Counted from the first letter of the stretch, positions 1 through 10,083 are shown. The stretch: DNA of 64,000 nucleotides from an uncultured Roseibium sp. (GCF_947494555.1 NZ_CANLVF010000002.1:620001-684000), one strand, 5' to 3'. Made by a program: numbers and translations. The notes: generated from the letters alone by a model not told the origin.

Positions 1-409
1 GTGAATAGCCTTTGGCGTGACGAAGCCTGTGAATACTGTCCCGTTGTACCTGTCCCATCGTTCCTGCGTAGTGATAGGGCCAGATGCTTTGCGCGCCGAA
101 TTCAGACTCGATTGCCAGAAACTTTTCAGCAATCAGATCGAGCGCGGCGTCCCAGGAAATCTCCTCAAACCGCGCCTCACCCTTCTTGCCAATCCGGCGC
201 AACGGCGTCAGCAGCCGGTCCGGATGGTAGAGCCGCTCCGGATAGCGCGCGACCTTGGCGCAGACGACACCGGCCGTATAGGTGTTGTCGCGTGCCCCGT
301 TGAGCCGCCGCACATCGCCATGGGGATAAAAATGCACATCCACCGAACATGCCGAAGGGCAATCGTGGGGACACGTGGAAAAGGTGCTCTTTGGTGTCGG
401 CTGGTTCAT
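1..409 (-). CDS. Molybdopterin oxidoreductase family protein (5' part)
   Basis: The open frame runs off the left edge and gives 136 N-terminal residues. Near the N terminus are cysteines at about residues 13, 17, 21 and 50 (CX3CX3CX28C, in CPHDCPSACSVDV and GVVCAKV). This is the 4Fe-4S-binding domain that opens Mo-bisPGD enzymes of the DMSO reductase superfamily. The following segment, YHPDRLLTPLRRIGKKGE then ISWDAALD, is the usual start of the catalytic domain. I infer a cytoplasmic Mo oxidoreductase because no Tat signal (twin Arg) precedes the Fe-S motif. The substrate cannot be told from this part. ATG at 409 is the first in-frame start; no strong Shine-Dalgarno is visible. The gene is read away from the rest of the window. 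Confidence 0.85.
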   Translation of the reverse strand, partial: MNQPTPKSTFSTCPHDCPSACSVDVHFYPHGDVRRLNGARDNTYTAGVVCAKVARYPERLYHPDRLLTPLRRIGKKGEARFEEISWDAALDLIAEKFLAIESEFGAQSIWPYHYAGTMGQVQRDSIHRLRHAKGYS

Positions 410-461
410 GGAAAATCCAATCGGGAGTAGGCACGCATCTGAAAATAGGGCCAAGCCTTAT

Positions 462-495
462 GGAAAACAAAGGGAGACGCCGTCAAGCGTCTCCC
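462..495 (-). terminator. Intrinsic terminator after the YHYH gene
   Basis: A perfect 9-bp stem GGGAGACGC / GCGTCTCCC with a 6-nt loop lies at 472-495. Read on the minus strand it is followed by TTTGTTTTCC. It sits just downstream of the YHYH protein stop codon at 524 and upstream of the oxidoreductase start. Confidence 0.75.
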
Positions 496-523
496 GATCT
501 TTTCGGTTCTCTCGTTTGGACTA

Positions 524-1639
524 TCAGCTGCCGCTGCAGGGCGAACGGCCCCCTTGGCCACCGCCCTGCCCGCCGCGCTGCTGTCGAGGGCCGCGCTGGC
601 CGCGTTGCGGAGGCGGACCACCCCGACGGACCCGTGGCGGGTGACCGCCCTGAACCTGAATGACTTGTGCCGCGATTTCAGTGTTGTCCTGGAACACCGC
701 AAAATCGATTGTCGGACTGCCTTGGCCCTCTTCAAGGTTTCCACGGCGCTGGCCCCGCCCTTTCAATCGGGTAAAGCTAGCGTCCGGATTGCCCATCCAG
801 CAACGCGGAATGAAGGGAAACGCGTCGGTCAGCACGTAGTGATATGTCCCGTTCGGATATTCGGGCGTGATCGCGAAGCGTCCATTGCACTGATCAAGGT
901 CCCCGGCGCCCTCAACGAATGCCCAGTCCTGCGTGAACTTGCCGTTGTAGCTTCCACCCGGCCCGTCCGGGCGATTACCATTCTTGATCCGGTAACTGCT
1001 TTTCAGCTTTTTCATCGAGGATTTACGTTCCGGATCCGAATATCCGTATTGGCCATAGATCGGAAAACCGTCAGCCGCAAATCCAATCATTGCAGGGACG
1101 GAACGTCCGCCGCTTGCCGCCACGACGCCTGTTGGAATCCCGTGATAGTGATAGGTTCCATCAGGCTGGACATGGGCGTTGTATTTGTCGAGACCAAGCT
1201 TGCAGGCACCGCCCAACGCCTCGTAGTTCCATCCCGACCGGCGATTGTTCTGCCAGTATTCCGCCGTGCCAGGGTCCATCACGACACCGTTGACCGCGAT
1301 GCCGAAAACGGATCCCTGCGCATCCTTTGCCCCGCCCGTCTTGCGCGGATTGAGCGGTACCTTCAAATTGTAGTTCTTTTTGGAAATGGCGTGCGGATTG
1401 TTGCGGTTGGGAAACTGCCCGGGTGCTTTGTCCGGGTAGCCATTTGCGCGGATCCGCCTTGTGTTGCCGTCAACGGTAATATCCGCACTTGCTTCAGCCT
1501 GCGGCAGAAAATGGTCCCAGATCTCATCCGCCGTGTGTTTGTGTTCAAGCGGTTCTTCTCCGCCAAGAGGCGCAGTCGTTTCATGTGCTGCGGCCGGTAA
1601 TGCAATCAGAGCGCCTGCAAGCGCCAGTGTCAAACGCAT
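524..1639 (-). CDS. Exported YHYH-domain protein with Arg/Gly-rich tail
   Basis: A 371-residue protein with a short signal peptide (MRLTLALAGALIALPAAAHE, cleavage probably after AAA). The motif GTYHYHGIPTG at about residues 161-171 and a second GTYHYVLTDAFPFIPRCW at about 264-281 are the signature of the YHYH domain family, whose biochemical role is not established. The last ~35 residues are low complexity, rich in Arg, Gly, Gln and Pro, and end in CSGS. That tail is unlike the rest of the protein. The start ATG at 1639 has a GGAG 6 nt upstream. It stands alone between ndk and the oxidoreductase, with its own terminator. It is probably periplasmic or extracellular and may bind metal through the His-rich motif, but the latter is inference only. 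Confidence 0.85.
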   Translation of the reverse strand: MRLTLALAGALIALPAAAHETTAPLGGEEPLEHKHTADEIWDHFLPQAEASADITVDGNTRRIRANGYPDKAPGQFPNRNNPHAISKKNYNLKVPLNPRKTGGAKDAQGSVFGIAVNGVVMDPGTAEYWQNNRRSGWNYEALGGACKLGLDKYNAHVQPDGTYHYHGIPTGVVAASGGRSVPAMIGFAADGFPIYGQYGYSDPERKSSMKKLKSSYRIKNGNRPDGPGGSYNGKFTQDWAFVEGAGDLDQCNGRFAITPEYPNGTYHYVLTDAFPFIPRCWMGNPDASFTRLKGRGQRRGNLEEGQGSPTIDFAVFQDNTEIAAQVIQVQGGHPPRVRRGGPPPQRGQRGPRQQRGGQGGGQGGRSPCSGS

Positions 1640-1755
1640 TATGTTCTCCTGATTCCAGTACCACGACCTCGCTAATATGATGGCTTCGCACCTACCCCGC
1701 AGTCGTCAATTGGTAAGAATTTGTATCTGGATGTATCAGGACAGTGTTTCAGAAA

Positions 1756-1787
1756 AGAAAAGAAAAGCCGGCCCAAAGGACCGGCTT
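1756..1787 (-). terminator. Intrinsic terminator of ndk
   Basis: On the minus strand AAGCCGGTCC, loop TTT, GGGCCGGCTT forms a stem of about ten pairs (one G-U). It is followed by TTCTTTTCTTTTC and lies 25 nt after the ndk stop codon. Confidence 0.85.
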
Positions 1788-1811
1788 CCCGAATGATATT
1801 TTTCAGCTGTT

Positions 1812-2234
1812 TCAGCCGACGAGTTCGGTTCCGGAAAACCAGAACGCGATTTCTTCTGCAGCCGTTTCAGGCGCGTCTGAACCGTGCACGGAGTTTTCGC
1901 CGATGGACAAAGCATATTCCTTGCGGATCGTGCCCTCGGCTGCTTCAGCCGGGTTGGTCGCACCCATGACTTCACGGTTCTTGGCAATTGCGTTTTCACC
2001 TTCCAGAACCTGAACAACGGTCGGTCCGGAGGACATGAACTCGGTCAGTTCACCGAAGAACGGACGTTCCTTGTGAACGGCGTAGAATGCTTCGGCTTCA
2101 CGCAGCGACATCCAGACCCGCCGTGAAGCAACCACCCGGAGGCCGGCTTCTTCCAGCTTTGCGGTGATCGCACCCGTCAGGTTGCGTTTGGTGGCATCCG
2201 GCTTGATCATGGAAAACGTGCGCTCAATCGCCAT
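1812..2234 (-). CDS. ndk: Nucleoside diphosphate kinase
   Basis: A 140-residue protein of exactly the usual bacterial Ndk length. It transfers the gamma phosphate of ATP to nucleoside diphosphates through a phospho-histidine. The N terminus [15 protein letters not shown] and the active-site segment [12 protein letters not shown], with the catalytic His near residue 117, are diagnostic. Cytoplasmic. It is transcribed alone and followed by its own intrinsic terminator. The 263 bp between its start and the divergent DUF4344 gene must hold both promoters; no clear operator was recognised there. Confidence 0.98.
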   Translation of the reverse strand: MAIERTFSMIKPDATKRNLTGAITAKLEEAGLRVVASRRVWMSLREAEAFYAVHKERPFFGELTEFMSSGPTVVQVLEGENAIAKNREVMGATNPAEAAEGTIRKEYALSIGENSVHGSDAPETAAEEIAFWFSGTELVG

Positions 2235-2497
2235 GGTTTTGTCTTTCTTGTCTCGATGGAGCGCCGACCCATTGCCGCGCCCGGAATTTCAGAAATTTCG
2301 CGGCCTTAATAACGGTGCACTGCCGCGCCCGCAAGGGGGCTGACCCATGACAATTTCATGTCGCTTAACAATACACCTCAGTGAAGCGCCATGACACGAG
2401 GAAGCTAATGGAATTGAAACCCCCTCGCGTATAGTCTCCGAGACGGAGGATCAATGCCGTAAAACATCGGCAAGATTCAAGATTGTGAGCTGAACTT

Positions 2498-3361
2498 ATG
2501 GCCCCGATATTCAAAATCCTCGTCGCCGTCACTGCATTTTTAGCCTTGGCGATCGGTCCGATGCCATACACGGTTCCTGCGGAAGCGCAGGACGGAGCGC
2601 CAGCGTATCCCGGCCTTGAAGACAGCCTTCAAGACCTGGAACCGGACATACGCGAAGAGCTGCTTGAATTCGTGGCCGGCAATACGCTTTTCGTGATCTA
2701 TCACGAAGGCGGGCACATGCTCGTCTCCGAACTCGAACTTCCCGTTCTCGCTCAGGAAGAAGATGCCGTCGACAATCTCGCGACGATATCGATGCTCTCG
2801 GCCGATACGGACAACATGGATCTCTACCTTTATCACGCGATGACAGGTTGGTTCCTGATGTCCGAGGAGGACTACGATGCGCTGGTCTTTTACGATTCTC
2901 ACGATCTGGACCAGCAGCGCGGCTATCGTATGCTATGCATGATGGTAGGTGCTGACGAAGACGCCTTTCTGGACCTTGCCGAAGAACTCGCGCTTCCCGA
3001 AGACCGCATCGAGAACTGCGCGATTGACTATGAGCAGGCGGCCGATTCCTGGGAATATGTCACCGATCCCTTCGTTCGGGATCAGGACACACCGGCAGGC
3101 AAAATCAGTATTGTGTATGGCGACGCTCCAGATGAGCTGCGCACATTGGCGGCTTCGCTTCAGGAAAACGCACTTCTTGAAATGGTCGCCGAAGAACTCG
3201 ACACCTTCTATGACCTGCCGGAAAACGTAACGTTCCGGGCCTCCGAGTGCCAGGAAGACAATGCCTTCTGGGATCCCAATGAGCGGGAAGTCATCCTGTG
3301 CTACGAACTTCTCGGCGGTTTTGCCGAGCTTTACCTTGAACTGCTCGCCGAAGAGGAATGA
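2498..3361 (+). CDS. DUF4344 putative metallopeptidase, exported
   Basis: A 287-residue, strongly acidic protein. A hydrophobic N-terminal segment (about residues 5-22) followed by PAEAQDG is a likely signal peptide. YHEGGHMLVSELELPVLAQEEDA at about residues 68-90 carries an HEXXH zinc site (His69, Glu70, His73) with acidic residues downstream as candidate third ligands. This is the hallmark of DUF4344 domain proteins, which are predicted but not characterised metallopeptidases. The start ATG at 2498 lacks a strong Shine-Dalgarno. The 3' end overlaps the convergent AraC gene by 31 bp. Substrate and partners are unknown. Confidence 0.8.
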   Translation: MAPIFKILVAVTAFLALAIGPMPYTVPAEAQDGAPAYPGLEDSLQDLEPDIREELLEFVAGNTLFVIYHEGGHMLVSELELPVLAQEEDAVDNLATISMLSADTDNMDLYLYHAMTGWFLMSEEDYDALVFYDSHDLDQQRGYRMLCMMVGADEDAFLDLAEELALPEDRIENCAIDYEQAADSWEYVTDPFVRDQDTPAGKISIVYGDAPDELRTLAASLQENALLEMVAEELDTFYDLPENVTFRASECQEDNAFWDPNEREVILCYELLGGFAELYLELLAEEE

Positions 3362-4368
3362 GCTTTCTTGCGGTAAGCGCCCGGTGCTTCACCGAATTGA
3401 CGTTGAAATTCGCGGTAAAAGTTCGAGCGCGTCAGGAACCCCACTTCTTCATGTATGCGGGTAACGGGCTTGTCCGTCTCGGTCAGCATTCGCGCCGCCT
3501 CATCCAGCCTTACCTGGTTCACAAACTGACTGACATTCATGCCCGCAACATCGTTTATCGCCAGCGATAACTCCCTGTCGGGGGTTCCCGCGCGGCGGGC
3601 CAGCCTTGTCAGTGACAGAGACGCATCGCAGTAAAGGTTCTGCTCTATCAGAATCTGCCTGGCTCTTTCGACAAGTGTCTGCTTTTCCGGGGTCCCGCGG
3701 GCTTTGTTTGTGGACGGCCGGCGGGATGATTTCTGGCGCAGCGACATGACAGCAAGCGCGAGGGCGGCCATCAAAAATGCAAGGCTTGCATATGAAATCA
3801 ACAGCGATGCGTGCTCCTGCATCTGCTGTGCAAAGAGAAGTGCGATCCAGATATCCGTCGCCATTGATGCCGCCATGGCCAGGATTGCGACGACCAGAAG
3901 CCTGAATACAAACCGGCTCTGTCCGGTCGGCACCTGCGACATCCGATCAGGCCCGCCGGACCAAATCAGAACCAGCGCAAAACAGTAGATCGCAAAACTC
4001 AGCCCGATCAATCCATCCACGAAACCGTCGACCCGAAGCGGGAACAACACGGCGACTGAGAACGCGAGCGCCACAGCCCCGTTCAGCAGAACCAGCTTTT
4101 TGGCTTTCGGGTCAGGCATGGTGAGCGCGGCGAAGGCCAGATAAAGCGTTGGTGCTATCCAGACAGGCAGCACGCGCTGAAGCGCTAGAAAGTCAAATAC
4201 ACCATAGGCAAAGCGCAGTCCGACAAGTCCCGCCTCCATGGCAAGAAGTACAAAAAGACCGACGAAGAACCCTCTCGAAAGGGTCGGCAGAGTGCGCCAC
4301 ATCAAGGCCGACAGGCCAAGGCCAAGGAATACGGCAGCGAGCAAAAAGGAAACCGGGATGCTGATCAT
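3331..4368 (-). CDS. Membrane-anchored AraC-family regulator
   Basis: A protein of about 345 residues with two parts. Residues 1 to ~225 contain about seven hydrophobic segments (for example SFLLAAVFLGLGLSAL, GFFVGLFVLLAMEAGLV, FVFRLLVVAILAMAAS). The last ~100 residues form an AraC/XylS helix-turn-helix domain (LARRAGTPDRELSLAIND, then EVGFLTRSNFYREFQRQFG). Such 7TM-AraC proteins are thought to sense a signal in or across the inner membrane and to bind DNA from there. ATG at 4368 was chosen because it opens the first membrane span; upstream TTG codons in frame are also possible. It is divergent from the exported hydrolase gene 138 bp away, which is the likeliest target. The 3' end overlaps the DUF4344 gene. 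Confidence 0.85.
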   Translation of the reverse strand: MISIPVSFLLAAVFLGLGLSALMWRTLPTLSRGFFVGLFVLLAMEAGLVGLRFAYGVFDFLALQRVLPVWIAPTLYLAFAALTMPDPKAKKLVLLNGAVALAFSVAVLFPLRVDGFVDGLIGLSFAIYCFALVLIWSGGPDRMSQVPTGQSRFVFRLLVVAILAMAASMATDIWIALLFAQQMQEHASLLISYASLAFLMAALALAVMSLRQKSSRRPSTNKARGTPEKQTLVERARQILIEQNLYCDASLSLTRLARRAGTPDRELSLAINDVAGMNVSQFVNQVRLDEAARMLTETDKPVTRIHEEVGFLTRSNFYREFQRQFGEAPGAYRKKAHSSSASSSR

Positions 4369-4506
4369 GACGGCGCCCGAGAACTGAATGGCGTGACTGT
4401 CCTGTCCTTTATCACGTTTAAGGACAGGACACGGCTGCTCCGGCAATTGTCAACAGGCGTGTTGAGACCACAGGTAAGAACGGTCTCAATCGATACCGGA
4501 GGTCCC

Positions 4507-5583
4507 ATGCCCTTTGAAGTCAATCGTTTTGCCAACATGCGTAAGACGCTGGTTCTTTCTCTTTCGCTTGCTTTTTGGTTCCCCCTCGCCGGCGATCTTG
4601 CTGCGCAGGAAAATACACAGTTAGCCTATGGCCCGGGTGTTGCCGACATCAACGTCAGCGACAAACGTACCGACCGCCCCCTTTCCGGAGACATCTGGTT
4701 TCCTTCCAACACACCCGGCAAACACTCACGCACCGACAAGAGTAAAGTCTGGCAAATGGCGCCAGCCGATCGGGATGCGATCATGGCAGAAGGACAGTTT
4801 CCTCTGCTCGTTGTCTCGCATGGCATGTACGGCAACACGTTCAATCAGGCCTGGCTCGCCTCGGAGTTGGCGCGCCGTGGCTATATCGTTGCGATGATCA
4901 ACCATCCCGGAACCAGCACATTTTTGCGCGACCCCGCCCAGGCACGGGAATTGTGGGATCGGCCAGTCGACATATCCCGTCTGATTTCCCACCTGCTGCA
5001 AGATGAGTCGTTCGGTCCGCGCATCGACAGGAACAGAATTTTTGCAGCCGGCCACTCGCTGGGTGGCTTCACCGTGATGTTTCTGGCCGGTGCTGAATTC
5101 GACAACACCCGTTATCAAAGTGTTTGCGGAAGCGAACCGACCCTCGTCGTCTGCGAGGTGCTCAAGGGCTGGTCCGTTGCTGAAACAGAAGCCGACCGGA
5201 TGGAAATGGCGGCGTCTCGAAAGGACGAGCGCGTTCGGAAAGTCATCAGCCTCGATCTTGGCGGCACACCGGTCTTTTCCCGCAAGAGCCTTCAACAGAT
5301 TGAAACGCCCATTCTCGTGCTGGGGTCGGGCCGCGCCGATATGCTGGACCAGGACGTCGAGTCGCGGGCACTTGCGGCTGCCTTGCCCGCAGAATTCGTT
5401 GAGCACAAAGAATTCGAAGACGCCGGGCATTTCGACTTCATGGGTGTGTGCAAGCCGGAAGGCTTTGCCATCTTGAAGGAGCACGAGCCGGGCGACGAGA
5501 TCGTCTGTATCAAGGGCAATACCGAGCGTGTAGCCCAGCACCAACGTATCCTGACGGAGATTTTGACCTTCCTGACACAGTGA
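4507..5583 (+). CDS. Exported alpha/beta hydrolase (dienelactone-hydrolase-like)
   Basis: A 358-residue protein. After a hydrophobic signal segment (MRKTLVLSLSLAFWFPLAGDLAAQ) comes an alpha/beta hydrolase fold. The nucleophile elbow GHSLGG has Ser near residue 184, the oxyanion region is VVSHGMYGN, and the candidate catalytic His lies in DAGHFDFMG. It resembles predicted dienelactone hydrolases and platelet-activating-factor-acetylhydrolase-like esterases; the substrate is unknown. ATG 4507 has GGAGG 6 nt upstream; ATG 4537 is an alternative that would shorten the signal peptide n-region. It is probably periplasmic. It is divergent from the 7TM-AraC gene. Confidence 0.85.
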   Translation: MPFEVNRFANMRKTLVLSLSLAFWFPLAGDLAAQENTQLAYGPGVADINVSDKRTDRPLSGDIWFPSNTPGKHSRTDKSKVWQMAPADRDAIMAEGQFPLLVVSHGMYGNTFNQAWLASELARRGYIVAMINHPGTSTFLRDPAQARELWDRPVDISRLISHLLQDESFGPRIDRNRIFAAGHSLGGFTVMFLAGAEFDNTRYQSVCGSEPTLVVCEVLKGWSVAETEADRMEMAASRKDERVRKVISLDLGGTPVFSRKSLQQIETPILVLGSGRADMLDQDVESRALAAALPAEFVEHKEFEDAGHFDFMGVCKPEGFAILKEHEPGDEIVCIKGNTERVAQHQRILTEILTFLTQ

Positions 5584-5689
5584 TCGTCAAAGTGGCAGGC
5601 AGTGCAGTGAAGCCACAGCCTGCCATATCATTGCCGTATCTCATGCTTTCCACTTGCAACACCGCGTTCGCTCCGCCAAACATCCGGCC

Positions 5690-7573
5690 ATGTTGCAGAT
5701 TTCAGACCTCACTTACCGGATTGCAGACCGCCTTCTTATCGACAAGGCCAGCGTCACGTTGCCGGGGAAAGCCAAAACCGGCCTCGTCGGCAGAAACGGT
5801 GCGGGAAAATCCACCCTCTTCAAGATCATTACCGGCGATCTTTCGACGGAAACCGGATCGGTCCGGATCCCCAAACGTGCGCGCATCGGCCAGGTCGCCC
5901 AGGAAGCTCCGGGGACCGAAGAGACCCTGATGGAAGTCGTTCTTGCTGCAGACAAGGAACGCAGCCGGTTGCTCGAGGCGGCAGAAGTTGAGACCGATCC
6001 GGACCGGATTGCGGACATCCACACACGCCTCGCCGATATTGGCGCCCATACGGCCGAAGCGCGCGCGGGTTCGATACTCTCCGGTCTCGGTTTCGACGCC
6101 GACGCCCAGAAACGCCCCTGCTCTTCCTTTTCCGGTGGCTGGCGGATGCGCGTTGCGCTCGCGGCTGTCCTATTCTCCGAACCCGACCTTCTGCTTCTGG
6201 ACGAGCCGACGAACTACCTGGACCTGGAAGGTACGCTCTGGCTGGAAAACTACGTGGCGCGATATCCGCATCAGGTTCTCCTGATTTCCCATGACCGCGA
6301 CCTTCTGAACAAGGCTGTCGACAGCATCGTGCATCTGGAACGAGGCAAGCTGACTTATTACTCCGGCGGTTATGACAGCTTTGACCGCCAGCGGCGCGAG
6401 GCCATGATCCTCGCCGAAAAGGCAAAGGAAAAACAGGATGCACAGCGCAAGCACATGCAGGCCTTTGTCGACCGCTTCCGCTACAAGGCCAGCAAAGCAC
6501 GGCAGGCCCAGTCCCGGCTCAAGATGCTGGAAAAACTTCAGCCGATTGCCGCACTGACGGAAGAAAGCGGTAAGCCGATCCAGTTTCCCGACCCGCAAGC
6601 ACAACTCGCGCCTCCCATTTTGAAACTTGAAGGCGTCTCGACCGGGTATGGAGAAACGAAAATCCTGTCCCGCCTGACGCTGAACATCGACACCGATGAC
6701 CGCATCGCCCTTTTGGGTGCAAATGGAAACGGCAAGTCCACTTTCGCCAAGCTCATATCCGGACGCCTTGGTGCGATGGATGGGGCCATCAGCAAGGCTT
6801 CGAAACTCAAGATTGCGTTTTTTGCACAGCATCAACTTGATGAGCTCAGACCGTCGGAAAGCTCAGTGGCGCATGTGCGGGCATTGATGCCGGATGCACC
6901 GGAAGCCAAGGTCCGCGCGAGGGTCGCTCGGTTTGGATTGCCGACGGATCGTATGGAAACACCGGCGAAAGATCTTTCCGGTGGTGAGAAAGCGCGGTTG
7001 CTTCTGGGGCTCGCAACCTTTGACGGACCGCATCTTCTGATCCTCGATGAGCCGACAAACCACCTTGATATCGACAGCCGGGAAGCACTGATAATGGCAT
7101 TGAACGACTATCAGGGCGCGGTTGTTCTGATCAGTCACGACAGGCATCTTGTCGAAGCTTGCGCCGACCGGCTCTGGCTCGTCGCCGATGGCAGGGTCGA
7201 ACCCTATGACGGCGACATGGAAGACTATCGCCGCCTGATCCTTCAGGGGCCGGACGCCGTCCGGAAAGCAAGAAACCGCGAACAGGAAGAAGCCGACAGC
7301 GCTTCTGCGCAAGCAAAGAGGCGCGATGCAGCCCAGAAGCGCAGCCAGCTGAAACCGTTGAAGCAGAAGATAGATGCTGCAGAAAAGGAAATGGCTCGGC
7401 TGCAGGACAAGATCGCGAAGCTGGACGACGCCCTCGCGGATCCGGCCTTCTTTCAGAAGGAGCCCGACAGGGCCACAAAATTTGCCAAGGAACGGGCCTA
7501 CTGCGAAAAGAAGCTGGTCAAAACAGAGGAAGAATGGCTGGAACTCTCAGCGGAATATGAGGAAGCCGGTTGA
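5690..7573 (+). CDS. ABC-F family ATP-binding protein
   Basis: A 627-residue protein with two ABC ATPase domains and no membrane span. Domain 1 has Walker A GLVGRNGAGKST, signature SFSGGWRMR and Walker B LLLLDEPTNYLD. Domain 2 has ALLGANGNGKST, LSGGEKARLLLGL and LILDEPTNHLD. The C terminus (about residues 540-627) is a charged coiled coil. This is the Uup/YheS layout of ABC-F proteins, which act on ribosomes or related RNA machinery rather than transport. The first 12 residues of the longer open frame are unlikely; MLQISDLTYRIADRLL is the canonical beginning. Confidence 0.95.
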   Translation: MLQISDLTYRIADRLLIDKASVTLPGKAKTGLVGRNGAGKSTLFKIITGDLSTETGSVRIPKRARIGQVAQEAPGTEETLMEVVLAADKERSRLLEAAEVETDPDRIADIHTRLADIGAHTAEARAGSILSGLGFDADAQKRPCSSFSGGWRMRVALAAVLFSEPDLLLLDEPTNYLDLEGTLWLENYVARYPHQVLLISHDRDLLNKAVDSIVHLERGKLTYYSGGYDSFDRQRREAMILAEKAKEKQDAQRKHMQAFVDRFRYKASKARQAQSRLKMLEKLQPIAALTEESGKPIQFPDPQAQLAPPILKLEGVSTGYGETKILSRLTLNIDTDDRIALLGANGNGKSTFAKLISGRLGAMDGAISKASKLKIAFFAQHQLDELRPSESSVAHVRALMPDAPEAKVRARVARFGLPTDRMETPAKDLSGGEKARLLLGLATFDGPHLLILDEPTNHLDIDSREALIMALNDYQGAVVLISHDRHLVEACADRLWLVADGRVEPYDGDMEDYRRLILQGPDAVRKARNREQEEADSASAQAKRRDAAQKRSQLKPLKQKIDAAEKEMARLQDKIAKLDDALADPAFFQKEPDRATKFAKERAYCEKKLVKTEEEWLELSAEYEEAG

Positions 7574-7893
7574 GCTGGATCACTCATTCCGCCAAATCGT
7601 TTCATAACGCAGATTTTCCGTAAAGGAATGCGGATTTTTCTTACGTAAATAAAACCTGAAATAACAACTAACCTTTGCTTTCAATTATTAATTGCTCCTT
7701 GTGAATATTTTTTGTTTGGCTAAATAGCTGGAATCATAGACGTAAATTCAGCCATCTTGATTTTTCTAAATTCTTAATTGACCTACTCACATTTCGTACG
7801 GAATTCGCGCTGAAAATAATACCGGGCGCCGTGGGATAGTCGGGTTCTACGAATGTCCGAATTTAAATACCGCGTTCCACAAAGGTACTCATA
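7574..7893. other. AT-rich intergenic stretch
   Basis: 320 bp without a credible open frame, clearly richer in A+T than its neighbours. A weak inverted pair near 7600-7635, around GCAGATTTTCC and GGAATGCGG followed by ATTTTTCTT, may end ABC-F transcription. The rest presumably holds the promoter of the Asn-Gly repeat gene. Confidence 0.4.
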
Positions 7894-9168
<1,275 letters not shown>

Positions 9169-9227
9169 AAAAAGCCTATTTCTCGGAGTTTAACACCAGT
9201 GGAAAGGGTATCCAGCCCAGCAACAAT

Positions 9228-9680
9228 CTAGGCCTTCTTCTCCCAGCCTCCGGCAGAAGTCTGTTGCCAGTAGGCAATGTCGAACCCCTCCGACTTAGCC
9301 TCTTTCCAACGATTTCGCGCTTCTTCAAGCGCACTCTGATCGTTGCCGTCGAACATGTAGATTGCCCGCTTGTACCCGCTCAATTGTGGCGGATCTGCCC
9401 TGTCGACGAGAAACCGGACGTCAGCATTGTTGGGATTGTCCTTTTCCGCTGTCAGATAGATCGGCTGATGTTCGGCGAAACCATCGGTTTTCGTCCCATG
9501 CGGCAGAAAACTGTCGTCGGCAAACGTCCAGAGATGGGCATCCAAGGCATTGCAGCGCTCTTCGCTTCCTGTCTGGACAACGACTTTCCAGTCCCGCTCC
9601 AGACATTTCAGCAGAAGTTGCGGAAGAGCCGATTCAAGCGGCCTGTGCATTAGATGGTAGAACATCACTTCAACGGTCAT
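9228..9680 (-). CDS. holC: DNA polymerase III chi subunit
   Basis: A 150-residue protein beginning MTVEVMFYHLMHRPLESALPQLL, with the central DDSFLPHGTKTDGFAEHQPIYL and the later NNADVRFLVDRADPP. This pattern is typical of HolC, the clamp-loader subunit that links the polymerase III holoenzyme to single-stranded-DNA-binding protein. ATG 9680 is preceded by GGAG 6 nt upstream; the ten residues in front of it in the longer frame are unlikely. It lies downstream of pepA on the same strand, a pairing widely conserved in proteobacteria, but here it is separated from pepA by an oppositely oriented small gene. Confidence 0.93.
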   Translation of the reverse strand: MTVEVMFYHLMHRPLESALPQLLLKCLERDWKVVVQTGSEERCNALDAHLWTFADDSFLPHGTKTDGFAEHQPIYLTAEKDNPNNADVRFLVDRADPPQLSGYKRAIYMFDGNDQSALEEARNRWKEAKSEGFDIAYWQQTSAGGWEKKA

Positions 9681-9946
9681 GTTCCACTCCGTTCCGGTCA
9701 TTTCTTTCAATGTGAACGAAAACGCGATGCGTCCGGTTTGGCGGGACTAAAGTGATGCTCTCATGCAACAGCATTTGCTCAATTCCATTTCACCGCGATT
9801 GCGACATAGACAGGCCACAAGACTCGTATCATTAACCCTTCGCAAATGTCGATTGACTAGGGTTTGTTCCCGGGAGAGATCCAAGGATCATTGCTGGGTG
9901 GCCGGTGTGCGGTAGTCCCGAACCGGCCAAAGAGGGGATTTTGTGA

Positions 9947-10063
9947 ATGATTGCGCGTGTTGTTGTGTTTTTCGCATTGGTCGCTGTTGTTGCCGGTGCC
10001 ACGCTCGGAATGGGAATGCTTGTTGAACCCGCGACGGCCTGCCAGACTTACAAGACTTGCTGA
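9947..10063 (+). CDS. Small exported peptide, 38 aa
   Basis: A 38-codon frame reads as a positively charged start, a hydrophobic core (VVVFFALVAVVAGATLGMGMLV) and a short tail EPATACQTYKTC with two cysteines. An AGAGGGG stands about 9 nt before the ATG, and a strong intrinsic terminator begins 20 nt after the stop codon. The combination of ribosome site, signal-like sequence and terminator argues for a real gene. After cleavage at ATA only about seven residues (CQTYKTC) would remain, or the peptide stays anchored in the membrane. No function can be given. Confidence 0.6.
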   Translation: MIARVVVFFALVAVVAGATLGMGMLVEPATACQTYKTC

Positions 10064-10083
10064 GCCAACCGGACAGAATTTAA

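Noticed and set aside
554-1600. 348-residue open frame antisense to the YHYH gene
   Set aside because: The YHYH gene has signal peptide, motif, ribosome site and terminator; the antisense frame has none.
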